Below, one piece after another: positions 45,529 through 54,248 of a stretch of 64,000 nucleotides of DNA. The stretch covers positions 110,879 through 174,878 of the forward strand of contig CAZNJB010000002.1 in the NCBI GenBank assembly GCA_964573255.1. Reading direction: 5' to 3'. The number at the start of each line of letters is the position of its first letter. Position 1 is the stretch's first letter. The DNA comes from CAYNUJ01 sp964573255. Its GTDB lineage: Bacteria > Bacteroidota > Ignavibacteria > Ignavibacteriales > Melioribacteraceae. The translations under genes were made by a program, and so were the position numbers. The notes beneath the pieces are model-generated. The model was not told where the DNA came from and did not search any database. It was given only the letters and a program-made list of their open reading frames with translations.

Positions 45529-46041
45529 TTAGTTATTATTTCCAGCTAATAATTTTTGATAATACTCATAATCTCTTTGGCTAAAACAGACAAATATAAC
45601 CAGCTCTATATTATCCGTTTCATCCATAAACTCTTTAACCGTAGAATAAGCTATATTAGCAGCTCTCTCGAAAGGGAAGCCGTAAACTCCTGTGCTTATA
45701 GCCGGAAATGCAATTGATTTGATGTTATGTTCTGCTGCTAACTTGAGTGAGTTTTTATAACAGTTTGCAAGCAGGATATCTTCCTTATTATTACCGCCGT
45801 GCCAAACGGGACCGACTGTATGAATTACAAATTTGGCGGGAAGATTATATCCCTTTGTGATTTTTGCTTCCCCGGTTCTGCATCCGTTTAAGGTTCTGCA
45901 CTCTTCTAATAGTTCCGGTCCTGCAGCTCGATGAATTGCTCCGTCAACGCCTCCGCCACCGAGTAAAGAGGAATTTGCAGCATTAACAATAGCATCTACG
46001 TTTAATTTTGTGATATCTCCTTTTACTGCTTTCAGAGTCAT
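45529..46041 (-). CDS. Macro-domain protein (O-acetyl-ADP-ribose deacetylase type)
   Basis: A 170-residue protein that is a single macro domain. KGDITKLNVDAIVNAANSS, LLGGGGVDGAIHRAAG and AISTGVYGFPFERAA are the ADP-ribose-binding loops of the MacroD/YmdB class. Such enzymes remove acetyl from O-acetyl-ADP-ribose or ADP-ribose from acidic residues. Its ATG directly abuts the stop of the upstream cupin gene, so the two are one transcript. Confidence 0.92.
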   Translation of the reverse strand: MTLKAVKGDITKLNVDAIVNAANSSLLGGGGVDGAIHRAAGPELLEECRTLNGCRTGEAKITKGYNLPAKFVIHTVGPVWHGGNNKEDILLANCYKNSLKLAAEHNIKSIAFPAISTGVYGFPFERAANIAYSTVKEFMDETDNIELVIFVCFSQRDYEYYQKLLAGNNN

Positions 46042-46551
46042 TTATTCTGTGGTTCCTTTAGTGAATTTAATTATCAAATCTCTGTGTTGAGGAAATTTAC
46101 CTGTCAATTCTTTTCTGTCACCCAGTTCAAAATCGTCAAAGTGAAATCCCGGTGCAACTGTACATCCGACAAGGGCAAAAGAATCTTTGTCTGATATTTC
46201 AGCAGCAAACCAAGTTCCCTTTGGAACAATAGCTTGAAAATTTTCTTCTTCCTCTAATTTATTGCCAAGCTTTTTAATATGATAATTCCCATCGATATCA
46301 ATGATATGAATGATTACGGAACTTCCTTCGTAATAATGCCAGATTTCATCGGATTTGATTCTGTGGAAATGGGAAATATCATTTTTAATCAACAAGTAAT
46401 AAATTGATGTAGAAACATTTCTGGGGAATGGAAAGCTAGGGATTGAATTAGCTGGAATAATTTCATCAGATCTATAAATCTCTTTGAAATATCCACCTTC
46501 TGGATGAGGAACTAATTTTAATTTTTCAATTAGATAATTGTAGCGTATCAT
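46042..46551 (-). CDS. Cupin-fold protein of the DUF985 family
   Basis: A 169-residue protein matching DUF985/cupin_5: LKLVPHPEGGYFKEIYRS near the start, STSIYYLLIKNDISHFHRI, DEIWHYYEGS and VGCTVAPGFHFDDFELG. The His/Glu residues are arranged as in sugar-binding or epimerase-like cupins, but the activity is unknown. It is upstream of and abutting the macro-domain gene. Confidence 0.88.
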   Translation of the reverse strand: MIRYNYLIEKLKLVPHPEGGYFKEIYRSDEIIPANSIPSFPFPRNVSTSIYYLLIKNDISHFHRIKSDEIWHYYEGSSVIIHIIDIDGNYHIKKLGNKLEEEENFQAIVPKGTWFAAEISDKDSFALVGCTVAPGFHFDDFELGDRKELTGKFPQHRDLIIKFTKGTTE

Positions 46552-46579
46552 AAAATTTTATAATCCGATTATCTTTACT

Positions 46580-47020
46580 CTATGCACTTTGAAAATTATT
46601 ACCGTCAAAAGTATTTGCCATTTCGAGACTGTTTATGTAATCGGAAGTAGCCTCAATTTTGCCGTAATTACATAAAAGTTCTTTATACTCTTCGTCCGAT
46701 ATTCCGTTTACGTGTGCTACTGCCCTTAAATAACTAATTTCTTTTCTGTGAAGATATTTATCACTTACTGCGAGTTGAATAGCATCTTTAAGAAATTGAG
46801 TTGCAATTTCCCGGTCGGAGAATTTTACCGGTTCTTCAGTTAAATATTCGTTATCTGGTAGGTCTGCAATTGCACCTTCCACAAATCTGGATTCGAAATC
46901 AAGTTTTTTAGCAATCTCTCTTATAATTTTTTTCTCTTCCGGCGCAATATAGTTATCCTTTCTAGAAAGTATAAGCAATCCTTTTAAGTAAGTACTTCTG
47001 TCCAGCAGTTTCATTTGCAT
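46580..47020 (-). CDS. TerB-like domain protein
   Basis: A 146-residue all-alpha protein with acidic helices in two repeats (YIAPEEKKIIREIAKKLDF and YLHRKEISYLRAVAHVNGI), which resembles the TerB/DjlA N-terminal metal-binding-type domain. AGGAG stands 7 bases before ATG 47020. It lies 28 bases upstream of the cupin gene on the same strand, so the three genes probably form one operon. The family call is moderate because TerB-like sequences diverge widely. Confidence 0.6.
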   Translation of the reverse strand: MQMKLLDRSTYLKGLLILSRKDNYIAPEEKKIIREIAKKLDFESRFVEGAIADLPDNEYLTEEPVKFSDREIATQFLKDAIQLAVSDKYLHRKEISYLRAVAHVNGISDEEYKELLCNYGKIEATSDYINSLEMANTFDGNNFQSA

Positions 47021-47299
47021 ATTTTCTCCTAACCTCCATTATATATTAAAATAAAATTACTCAATAAAAATTATTTCAAATTGATCTTTGTCACACTTAA
47101 ATGTTTCAAAGATAAACCTCATTTAAAAATTTTATTGTAGTATTATTTACACAAATATAATAAAAGTTGTTCCACAAATAGACTATTCTCAATTTGATTC
47201 ACACTGATTACCGACATTTGTCGAAATTAACACGAAAGAGCATCTTTATATTGGCACCTTAATTGAACATCTGGTTATAAATCTTTCTAGGAGCAGATT

Positions 47300-47719
47300 A
47301 TGAACCTGACCCAGATCATTTGGTATAGTTTAGCTTTGGGTGTTTTATTCTTTACAATAATATTTATTGTGTCATTAATTTTATCTCGCACGAATCGGAA
47401 ACCACTGCCTTATCAAGAAAAAGATGCGCTGAATCATCCCTCCAGGGTGGCAAGCCGAAAAGGCAGGGCAATCGCAAATCAGAAAATTAAAACGGTAAAC
47501 CATTATTATCAATTAAGGGAACATTCCATTGATCTCGCAGTCAATGGGATGAATAATCAGCGTTCAAAAACACATAAAAAGTATGCCGAATTAGGTAAAA
47601 AGGAAAGGTTTTATCCGGTTCTTACAAGATACACAATTATAAATAATAACCAATCTAACAAAAAATATGGCAATCATTACGGTAGTTATTCTCGCGGAAT
47701 CTATGGGCCAAATTCCTAG
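47300..47719 (+). CDS. Hypothetical single-pass membrane protein (139 aa)
   Basis: One N-terminal transmembrane helix (about 6-28) followed by a basic, Asn/Lys/Tyr-rich cytoplasmic tail with no recognised domain. AGGAG precedes the ATG. A weak -24/-12-like sequence (TGGCAC at 47252) lies 50 bases upstream, and a strong terminator follows, so it seems to be transcribed alone. Function unknown. Confidence 0.65.
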   Translation: MNLTQIIWYSLALGVLFFTIIFIVSLILSRTNRKPLPYQEKDALNHPSRVASRKGRAIANQKIKTVNHYYQLREHSIDLAVNGMNNQRSKTHKKYAELGKKERFYPVLTRYTIINNNQSNKKYGNHYGSYSRGIYGPNS

Positions 47720-47751
47720 TTTATGTGAAATTTCCATTTAATTAATATTAT

Positions 47752-47797
47752 AAAATGCCTATATTCATGAAATGTGAATATAGGCATTTTTGTTTTA
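47752..47797 (+). terminator. Strong intrinsic terminator
   Basis: A perfect 16-base stem, AAAATGCCTATATTCA (47752-47767) with its complement at 47775-47790, encloses a 7-base loop and is followed by TGTTTT. It separates the small membrane protein gene from the LOG gene. Confidence 0.92.
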
Positions 47798-47830
47798 TCT
47801 CATTCTATTTATCAATTTTTAGGTGCAAAT

Positions 47831-48523
47831 ATGGAAAACAATAACTTGAATTATTTGGAACAAAAGCTTCAAACTTCCCAAGAGGACCTCTGGAGAATAT
47901 TCAGAATAATGGCTGAATTTGTAGACGGATTTGAAAAAATGTCTCAAATTAAACCGAGTGTTGTTATATTCGGTTCTGCAAGAACCTCCCCGGAAGATGA
48001 TTATTACAAATTAACAGTAGATACCGCAAAGGCAATTGTAAAAAAAGGTTTCGGTATTATAACCGGTGGAGGACCCGGAATAATGGAGGCTGCAAATAAA
48101 GGAGCCAAAGAAGGCGGAGGCAGTTCGACAGGCGTTAATATCGATTTACCACACGAGCAAACTGCCAACCCTTATATCGATCAGGATAAATTGTTGAATT
48201 TTAGATATTTCTTTGTTAGAAAAGTTATGTTCTTTAAATATTCGCAAGGTTATATTTTAATGCCGGGTGGATTCGGAACATTGGACGAAGGTTTCGAAGT
48301 GCTTACTTTGGTTCAAACCAAGAAGACAAAAAGAATGCCTATTGTATTTATGGGGGAAGAATATTGGGGCGGTTTAATTGAATGGCTTAAAAAGAATTTA
48401 AGAGATAGAAAGATGATTAATCCCGAAGATTTAAATCTGTTCAGATTAACAGATGATCCGGAAGAAGCTGCGTCGATAGTTTATAATTTCCACAAAGGAA
48501 AGAGTATGACAACGATGTTCTAA
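47831..48523 (+). CDS. LOG-family protein, long paralogue (TIGR00730-like)
   Basis: A 230-residue protein with TGGGPGIMEAANKGAKEGGG (family glycine loop) and the canonical PGGFGTLDE motif. LOG proteins of this kind release adenine or other bases from nucleoside 5'-monophosphates. ATG 47831 is preferred because TTAGGTG lies before it and because the terminator hairpin would fall in the longer frame. It ends convergently, overlapping the phosphatase gene stop by 3 bases. Confidence 0.88.
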   Translation: MENNNLNYLEQKLQTSQEDLWRIFRIMAEFVDGFEKMSQIKPSVVIFGSARTSPEDDYYKLTVDTAKAIVKKGFGIITGGGPGIMEAANKGAKEGGGSSTGVNIDLPHEQTANPYIDQDKLLNFRYFFVRKVMFFKYSQGYILMPGGFGTLDEGFEVLTLVQTKKTKRMPIVFMGEEYWGGLIEWLKKNLRDRKMINPEDLNLFRLTDDPEEAASIVYNFHKGKSMTTMF

Positions 48524-49608
48524 ACTGTTCTTTTTATTACTGCAATGGAGATGTCGTCGTGCATTCGATAACCATGCCGGAAAAATTCAATGTCTTTAAT
48601 AATTTTATTTCCCAAACTTTCGGCGGATTCACCGCCGAATTTTTTTATTAAATTGTGCAATCTTTTGTTGCCATAAAATATTCCGGCTTCATTCAGAGTT
48701 TCAATTATTCCGTCTGAATAGAGAATGAGTGTGGAATCTTTGGGAATGGTTTGTGTCTTTATATTAAATACCGGATTGTTGGTTAATCCAATGGCAATAT
48801 CTCCTTTGGGCAATTCGAGTGTATTCCCATTTTCGTAAATTATCGGGGGCATATGTCCCGCATTTACAAAAGATATCTCATTGCTTTCTTCTTTTATTAC
48901 CAATGAAATGAGAGATGCAAATCTGTTGTGAATGCCGTCTTTATAAAACAGATCATTCACTTTATATATTATTTCTTTTACGTTAAAATTTTCGTTTGCT
49001 AAAGTTCTGATTGATGCCTGTAATTTAATTGAAAATAGAGCGGCACCTAATCCTTTACCGGAAACATCCCCAATTGTCAGCATATAACTTTTATCTTTTC
49101 TAATTATAAAATCGACTAAATCTCCACCAACATCATTTGCTGGAATGTTGTACATCCAAATATCCCATCCATTAAGTTTTGGATTCGAATTAGACATTAA
49201 AGCCTGCTGAACTTGTCTTCCTTCGCCCAGTTCCGTTTTTGCAAGCAGCTTATCTTTCAATTCCAGCATAAGCACAAAAATTAAAATTATTCCTCCCAAT
49301 AAAGGTATATTATTATTCCTTCCGTTAAAATAAATTGAATTTCCGAAGACTGTAAAGAAAGTTCCGGTGATGAATAAAATTCTTCTTACGGGAGAGAGCT
49401 TGAAAATCATTGCCTTCAAAAGCCACCAATTTAGGTGAAAGAATTTGGAGATAGTGCCCATATGTTTTAACCGTTCCTTCTTCTCCTTATCTATAAAATA
49501 TTCTTGGGCATCGAAATAATCTTCTTTTATTTTTTGCCAATAATCACCCTGCTTCAAATCGTCGCGTAATTGATCTCTTAATCGTTCTGATTTTTTTTCA
49601 TTATTCAT
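48520..49608 (-). CDS. SpoIIE/PP2C-type serine phosphatase, membrane-bound
   Basis: A 362-residue protein with a basic N-terminal region, two transmembrane helices (about 70-110) and a PPM phosphatase domain (about 150-360). IPANDVGGDLVDF and TIGDVSGKGLGAALFSIKLQ supply the metal-binding aspartates of the RsbU/SpoIIE class. It probably dephosphorylates an anti-anti-sigma-type protein. There is no sensor domain of known type, and the anti-sigma partners are not nearby. Confidence 0.9.
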   Translation of the reverse strand: MNNEKKSERLRDQLRDDLKQGDYWQKIKEDYFDAQEYFIDKEKKERLKHMGTISKFFHLNWWLLKAMIFKLSPVRRILFITGTFFTVFGNSIYFNGRNNNIPLLGGIILIFVLMLELKDKLLAKTELGEGRQVQQALMSNSNPKLNGWDIWMYNIPANDVGGDLVDFIIRKDKSYMLTIGDVSGKGLGAALFSIKLQASIRTLANENFNVKEIIYKVNDLFYKDGIHNRFASLISLVIKEESNEISFVNAGHMPPIIYENGNTLELPKGDIAIGLTNNPVFNIKTQTIPKDSTLILYSDGIIETLNEAGIFYGNKRLHNLIKKFGGESAESLGNKIIKDIEFFRHGYRMHDDISIAVIKRTV

Positions 49609-49712
49609 AATGATCCCATTAACTGAACGGTTTACTTATTGGACGTTTTAAAAACGGAATTTACTCATATTAATTTTAAATGAAAATTTAATGTGGAAAG
49701 AATAAAAATAAA

Positions 49713-49806
49713 GCTGTCCAAAAAGTTGCAGAAGCATTTTTTATCCGGGCTTCTGTGAAATTATTTTTATCCTATTGTATAATTTGTGTTTAACTTTTTA
49801 GACAGC
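49713..49806 (-). other. Nested inverted-repeat element / possible terminator after 49820 gene
   Basis: Outer arms GCTGTCCAAAAAGTT (49713-49727) and AACTTTTTAGACAGC (49792-49806) match at 14 of 15 positions. Inside is a 7-base hairpin, CAGAAGC (49729-49735) with GCTTCTG (49749-49755). It lies 13 bases beyond the stop of the minus-strand gene, and the strand continues into a T-rich run. Confidence 0.6.
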
Positions 49807-49819
49807 CGTCTGCATCAAA

Positions 49820-51520
49820 TTAGTCTTTCATCCTTCCGCCATGTTCTTCGTGGATAAAGATCCAGCTTACAACTTTTCCAATGTCAATCTGTTCGAAATT
49901 ATTCCAGTATTTTTTATTACGTACATGCATCGAGCTGGTGTCGTTCGAAGGCAATGCGTTTGCTTCGTTTATTATATCTTGTATTCTCTTTATCCATACT
50001 TGAAAGTTGGAAGTTCTCAAATCAATCCATCCGTCGTTTGCCCAAAGATTAATTTTGTCAGGTGTGATCTTTAATTCATCTTCTCCTCTGTAAGGCGGAA
50101 TTTTTATTTCATTCCCTCTAATTAAAGATTTACCGTCGGCTTTTAGAACCGGAATTCCGATCGAAATAATTTGACTTAGCAATTTATTGTTCTTCTTCAA
50201 GTATTCGGTAACTTTAATAGAAAGGTCTTCAGCATTACTTTCGCTAATTGCTTTTAGAGAACCGCACACTTTTTTGAGCAGGTGAATTTCATAGAGTAAT
50301 TTAGATAAGCGTGGCGGTCCGAGTAATTCAAATGCCACACTTTCAATGTTGTGAATTTCTTCGAGCTCTTCTAATTTTTCTATTGCAGCATGCTGCAAGA
50401 ATCCTGCACGGTAAGATGGCTCCAGAGTTGCATTATCTAATGCATTAATAATATCGTGACCTGTATTGCCGCCTTTTATTTCATAAATGACATCATCTGC
50501 AATTTCTTCCGGAGTAACATATTCCATCTGTCCTTGCGATGTGATAGCTTCGAATTCACCGCGGGAAAAGGTACCGTTTTCGCCGGTATCTATAAAGACA
50601 GATTTTAATGTTTCACCTGTACTTGCTTTTTTATTTTCCGGAAATAATTTCAACGAATTAGTAAGGGGTTCGGAATCATCGAAACTTGTTTGAAGCAACT
50701 CAATTGCTTTACCCCTCTTCTTTATTTCACCAAATTCAATTCTTTTCCACGCAATAGCTGCAGTCGGTTTAATCTCTTTTGTTATTGCGGTTCCGGGGGT
50801 TCTTCCCATTAAAAATAAAAGCAGAGTATGCGCGCCGGCTACTGAAGATTTGCTTAAAAGAACTCTGGATGGTTTTTCTTCGCTATGAGTATAAGGTATA
50901 TTTAATCCCATTCCGCCTGTACCGCTAGTGCCTATTTTAACATATATACGCGTACCTGCTTCTGTCATTGAATTATACATTACTTGAATGTGCCTTATAA
51001 GTTGCGGTATATATAAAGTACAAATTAGTTTTTCCGTTTCATCGATTAAGTTTTCCGGTGTAGGAGACTTTTCAATTGTACGCTTAATACTTCTATACGT
51101 GGAATAAATATCTTGATAAGCTATAGCTGTAGCGCTGTTAATACAATCGATAACTATTTCCGGTTTATACTCCATCAATAATTGGTAAACCGCTTGATTA
51201 TGGAGCACTTCGTCATCGAGTTCATCCATAATATCGTGCATTAGAATTCTTCGCTTTTCAATATCATTCAATAATGCAAATCTGTCTTCATCTTTAAATT
51301 CATTTCGCACGAAAATATTGCCCCACCAAGGAATAAAGTAGTTATCCGGTGTATCCGGAAATTCTTCTTTCAGTCTGTTGCAAGCGTCTTTAGCTTCATT
51401 TTCTTTAAGGGATGTAACGATTATTTGTGCAGGTTGTTCTTTAACTATTTTACGAATAACGGCATTTCCAACTAACCCCCAACCGCCAAGGACCAGTACT
51501 CTCTTGTTTTTTATGTCCAT
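49820..51520 (-). CDS. Large Rossmann-fold protein of unknown function (566 aa)
   Basis: The N-terminus (KRVLVLGGWGLVGNAVIRK) is a Rossmann NAD(P)-binding motif of the extended short-chain dehydrogenase/saccharopine-dehydrogenase style. A conserved-looking central block, VKIGTSGTGGMGLNIPYTHSEEKP split across residues, follows at about 200. No catalytic YxxxK is obvious and the C-terminal 250 residues are not recognised. TAGGTG precedes the ATG. It is flanked by a nested-repeat element on its 3' side and stands alone. Function unknown; it may be a NAD-dependent epimerase/dehydratase relative. Confidence 0.65.
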   Translation of the reverse strand: MDIKNKRVLVLGGWGLVGNAVIRKIVKEQPAQIIVTSLKENEAKDACNRLKEEFPDTPDNYFIPWWGNIFVRNEFKDEDRFALLNDIEKRRILMHDIMDELDDEVLHNQAVYQLLMEYKPEIVIDCINSATAIAYQDIYSTYRSIKRTIEKSPTPENLIDETEKLICTLYIPQLIRHIQVMYNSMTEAGTRIYVKIGTSGTGGMGLNIPYTHSEEKPSRVLLSKSSVAGAHTLLLFLMGRTPGTAITKEIKPTAAIAWKRIEFGEIKKRGKAIELLQTSFDDSEPLTNSLKLFPENKKASTGETLKSVFIDTGENGTFSRGEFEAITSQGQMEYVTPEEIADDVIYEIKGGNTGHDIINALDNATLEPSYRAGFLQHAAIEKLEELEEIHNIESVAFELLGPPRLSKLLYEIHLLKKVCGSLKAISESNAEDLSIKVTEYLKKNNKLLSQIISIGIPVLKADGKSLIRGNEIKIPPYRGEDELKITPDKINLWANDGWIDLRTSNFQVWIKRIQDIINEANALPSNDTSSMHVRNKKYWNNFEQIDIGKVVSWIFIHEEHGGRMKD

Positions 51521-51684
51521 AATTCACCTAAATATTTAATGTTTAAGATGATATCATTAAAATTAACCGATAATCAATTATCGAGCAAGGAAAATTGAAA
51601 AAATCAAAAAAAATCTTTTTTGACGTGAAAATTGGATAAAAAAGCATTATTATTGAATATCAAATCTGAAAAATTGGAGGCTGA

Positions 51685-53787
51685 ATGAAAACACGTATAC
51701 TTTCTTTCCTTTTTGTAATTTCCCTGAGCACTATGTTATTTGCTCAAGCAACAGATCTGATTATATCCGAATACGGAGAAGGATCAAGCAGTAACAAGTA
51801 TATCGAAATATTTAATGGAACGGGGGCTGCTGTAGATTTGTCCAGTTATAAACTATGGAAAATATCCAACGGTGGTAGTTGGCCCGAAGCTGAGATGGCA
51901 TTAACAGGTACCTTAAATGACGGAGCTGTTTATATTGTTGCTAATCCAAGTGCAGATGCAACAATATTAGCTTTAGCGAATGAAACAAATAGTTCTATTG
52001 CAGGATTTAATGGTGATGATGCTATCGGTCTTGCTAAAGATGACGGTACAGGAGCGTTCGTTCTTATTGATGCTGTTGGTACTGACGGTACAGATCCTGG
52101 TTCCGGCTGGGATGTTGCAGGTGTTGCATCAGCAACAGCGAATCATACTTTGGTTAGAAAACCGGACGTTACAAGTCCAAATACAGACTGGGCTTCTTCT
52201 GCCGGAATTGATGCGTCAACATCCGAATGGATTGTTTATGATTCAGATTACTGGGATAATTTAGGTTCTCACACTTTCGGTTCGAATGTCGATAATCCTC
52301 CTACTATTAGTAATTTAGTAAGAGATATAACAGTACCTTCTGCCGGCGAAGATGTTGTTGTATCAGTTTATGTTGACGACGACAATACAGTGGCAAGTGT
52401 TAATTTAAATTATTCAATTGATGCAGGTGCAGAAGTTTCTTTATCAATGTCACTTGTGCCAAATAAATCAGGTACTTATTCTGCAACAATTCCCTCAACC
52501 GAATATTCAGATGGTTCTTTGGTCGATTATTATGTTTCTGCTACTGATGATGCAGGTCAAACTACTGAAAGCAGTCATTCAATGTTCTTTGCAGGATTGA
52601 CTACTATAGACAAAGTAAGAGAAAACGACGCTGACGGCTATGCTAAGTACAAAGGAGCAGCCGCAAGAGTTCAAGGTGTTTGTACCGTTGAATCGGGAAT
52701 ATTTTCTTCTTCAAGTATCGATGTTGTAATTCAGGATTCGACTGCAGGAATTAATGTTTACGCTTACGGTGCGGGTAGTGATTTTACATTTGTTAGAGGT
52801 AATAGATATACTGTTGTAGGAGAAATAGATTTCTATAAAGGTAAAACAGAAATAAAACCATTTGATGCTGCTAGTGATATTACAGATAATGGTGTGGATG
52901 TATTACCTGATTTTCAAGTTGTAACGATTGCAGACATCCTTGCCGATCCTGAATCCTTCGAAAGTGAACTCATTGGAATAGTTGGAGTTTCTTTAGTTAG
53001 CGGTACTTGGCCGTCTTCCGGTAGCAATGCAAATTTAGATATATCTGATAATGGTACAGATATTATCACTCTTAGAGTTGATAAGGATACTGATTTGGAT
53101 GATAATCCGGAACCGACTTGGCCGGTAGATGTTGTGGGAGTTTTGGGACAATATGATTCGAGTTCACCTTATGACGATGGATATCAAATATTGCCAAGAG
53201 ATACAAGCGATATCCATGAAACTAACACAATACCAGTAGAATTAGTTTCGTTTGCCGCTCAAGTATCGGATGAAGGCGTTCTTCTTACTTGGAAGACAGC
53301 TACAGAAATTAACAATAGCGGATTTGAAATTGAGAAATCTTTCGATTCCGAAAGTTGGAATAAAATTGCTTTTGTAGAAGGGAATAATGGAAGTGAAATT
53401 ACTTCTTATTCATATTTGGATAAAAATATAGAAGCATCAAATGTCTTCTATAGATTAAAACAAATCGACTTCGACGGTACATTCGAATATTCGAATATAA
53501 TTGAAGTTGTGGTTGATAATCCCACCAAATTTGAATTGGAACAAAATTATCCGAATCCTTTCAATCCTACTACCGTTATTAAATTTAGATTACCACAAAC
53601 TGCAAATGTTGAACTAGCAGTTTATAATCTTCTCGGTCAAAAAGTTGCCGAATTAGTAAACGGTAAGTTGGAAGCAGGTTATTATTCATTTAATTTTGAT
53701 GCATCCAACCTTTCTAACGGAATTTATTTTTATGAATTAAAAGCTGATAACAACCGTTCCGTTAAAAAGATGATTCTGCAGAAGTAA
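51685..53787 (+). CDS. T9SS-secreted lamin-tail-domain protein
   Basis: A 700-residue secreted protein. Signal peptide (cut near FAQ, residue 21), a lamin-tail domain (about 24-180; LIISEYGEGSSSNKYIEIFNG-type opening), an immunoglobulin-like domain (about 205-300), an OB-like or DUF5689-like region (about 305-500), a second Ig-like segment and the type IX C-terminal sorting domain starting ELEQNYPNPFNPTTVI (about 615-700). The C-terminal domain is removed at the outer membrane by the sortase PorU. Similar proteins anchor on or leave the surface; ligand unknown. GGAGG precedes the ATG. Confidence 0.85.
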   Translation: MKTRILSFLFVISLSTMLFAQATDLIISEYGEGSSSNKYIEIFNGTGAAVDLSSYKLWKISNGGSWPEAEMALTGTLNDGAVYIVANPSADATILALANETNSSIAGFNGDDAIGLAKDDGTGAFVLIDAVGTDGTDPGSGWDVAGVASATANHTLVRKPDVTSPNTDWASSAGIDASTSEWIVYDSDYWDNLGSHTFGSNVDNPPTISNLVRDITVPSAGEDVVVSVYVDDDNTVASVNLNYSIDAGAEVSLSMSLVPNKSGTYSATIPSTEYSDGSLVDYYVSATDDAGQTTESSHSMFFAGLTTIDKVRENDADGYAKYKGAAARVQGVCTVESGIFSSSSIDVVIQDSTAGINVYAYGAGSDFTFVRGNRYTVVGEIDFYKGKTEIKPFDAASDITDNGVDVLPDFQVVTIADILADPESFESELIGIVGVSLVSGTWPSSGSNANLDISDNGTDIITLRVDKDTDLDDNPEPTWPVDVVGVLGQYDSSSPYDDGYQILPRDTSDIHETNTIPVELVSFAAQVSDEGVLLTWKTATEINNSGFEIEKSFDSESWNKIAFVEGNNGSEITSYSYLDKNIEASNVFYRLKQIDFDGTFEYSNIIEVVVDNPTKFELEQNYPNPFNPTTVIKFRLPQTANVELAVYNLLGQKVAELVNGKLEAGYYSFNFDASNLSNGIYFYELKADNNRSVKKMILQK

Positions 53788-54248
53788 ATAAAATTTTATA
53801 AGCAGAATAAAAAAGTGTGAAGTAAAGCCGGGTGAAAGCCCGGCTTTACTTTTTTAAAGTAAGATGATGACAGTTATATTTTTATCCTGTAACGAATCCA
53901 AAAATCTCAATGAGAAGTATTCCCTCGATTTGTTAAAATATACCAGTTTATTTAACACATCTTTCAGTTGGAAAGATATTCAATCTTAGTTGTGTGTTCC
54001 TAATTATTAATATCGTTGTGAATGATTTCGAATTAATTTTAAAACTTCAGTCATTATTGATTGGAGAAGCAGCTATTTAATCACTCAGTAAAAATCAATT
54101 TGTTCCGTGAATAAAAATTCTGTTTCAGGTAAATTGTTATAACGTTCTCCTAACAATTCGAATAAATATAAGCTTGTTCAAATTGTAAATAACTACATAA
54201 AGATTTAATTTTCCGATTGTAAATGATAGAATATTTTAGGGGTAAATT
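53788..54248. other. Intergenic gap, no gene seen beyond terminator
   Basis: There are 461 bases between the T9SS gene and the aminotransferase. The left part is the terminator at 53821-53856. I see no other frame or structure worth calling; the right part presumably holds the aminotransferase promoter. Confidence 0.6.
53821..53856 (+). terminator. Strong intrinsic terminator
   Basis: Perfect 12-base stem AGTAAAGCCGGG (53821-53832) with CCCGGCTTTACT (53839-53850), 6-base loop, T6 tail. It ends the T9SS cargo gene. Because the stem is A-rich on the left, it could also stop transcripts from the other side. Confidence 0.93.
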
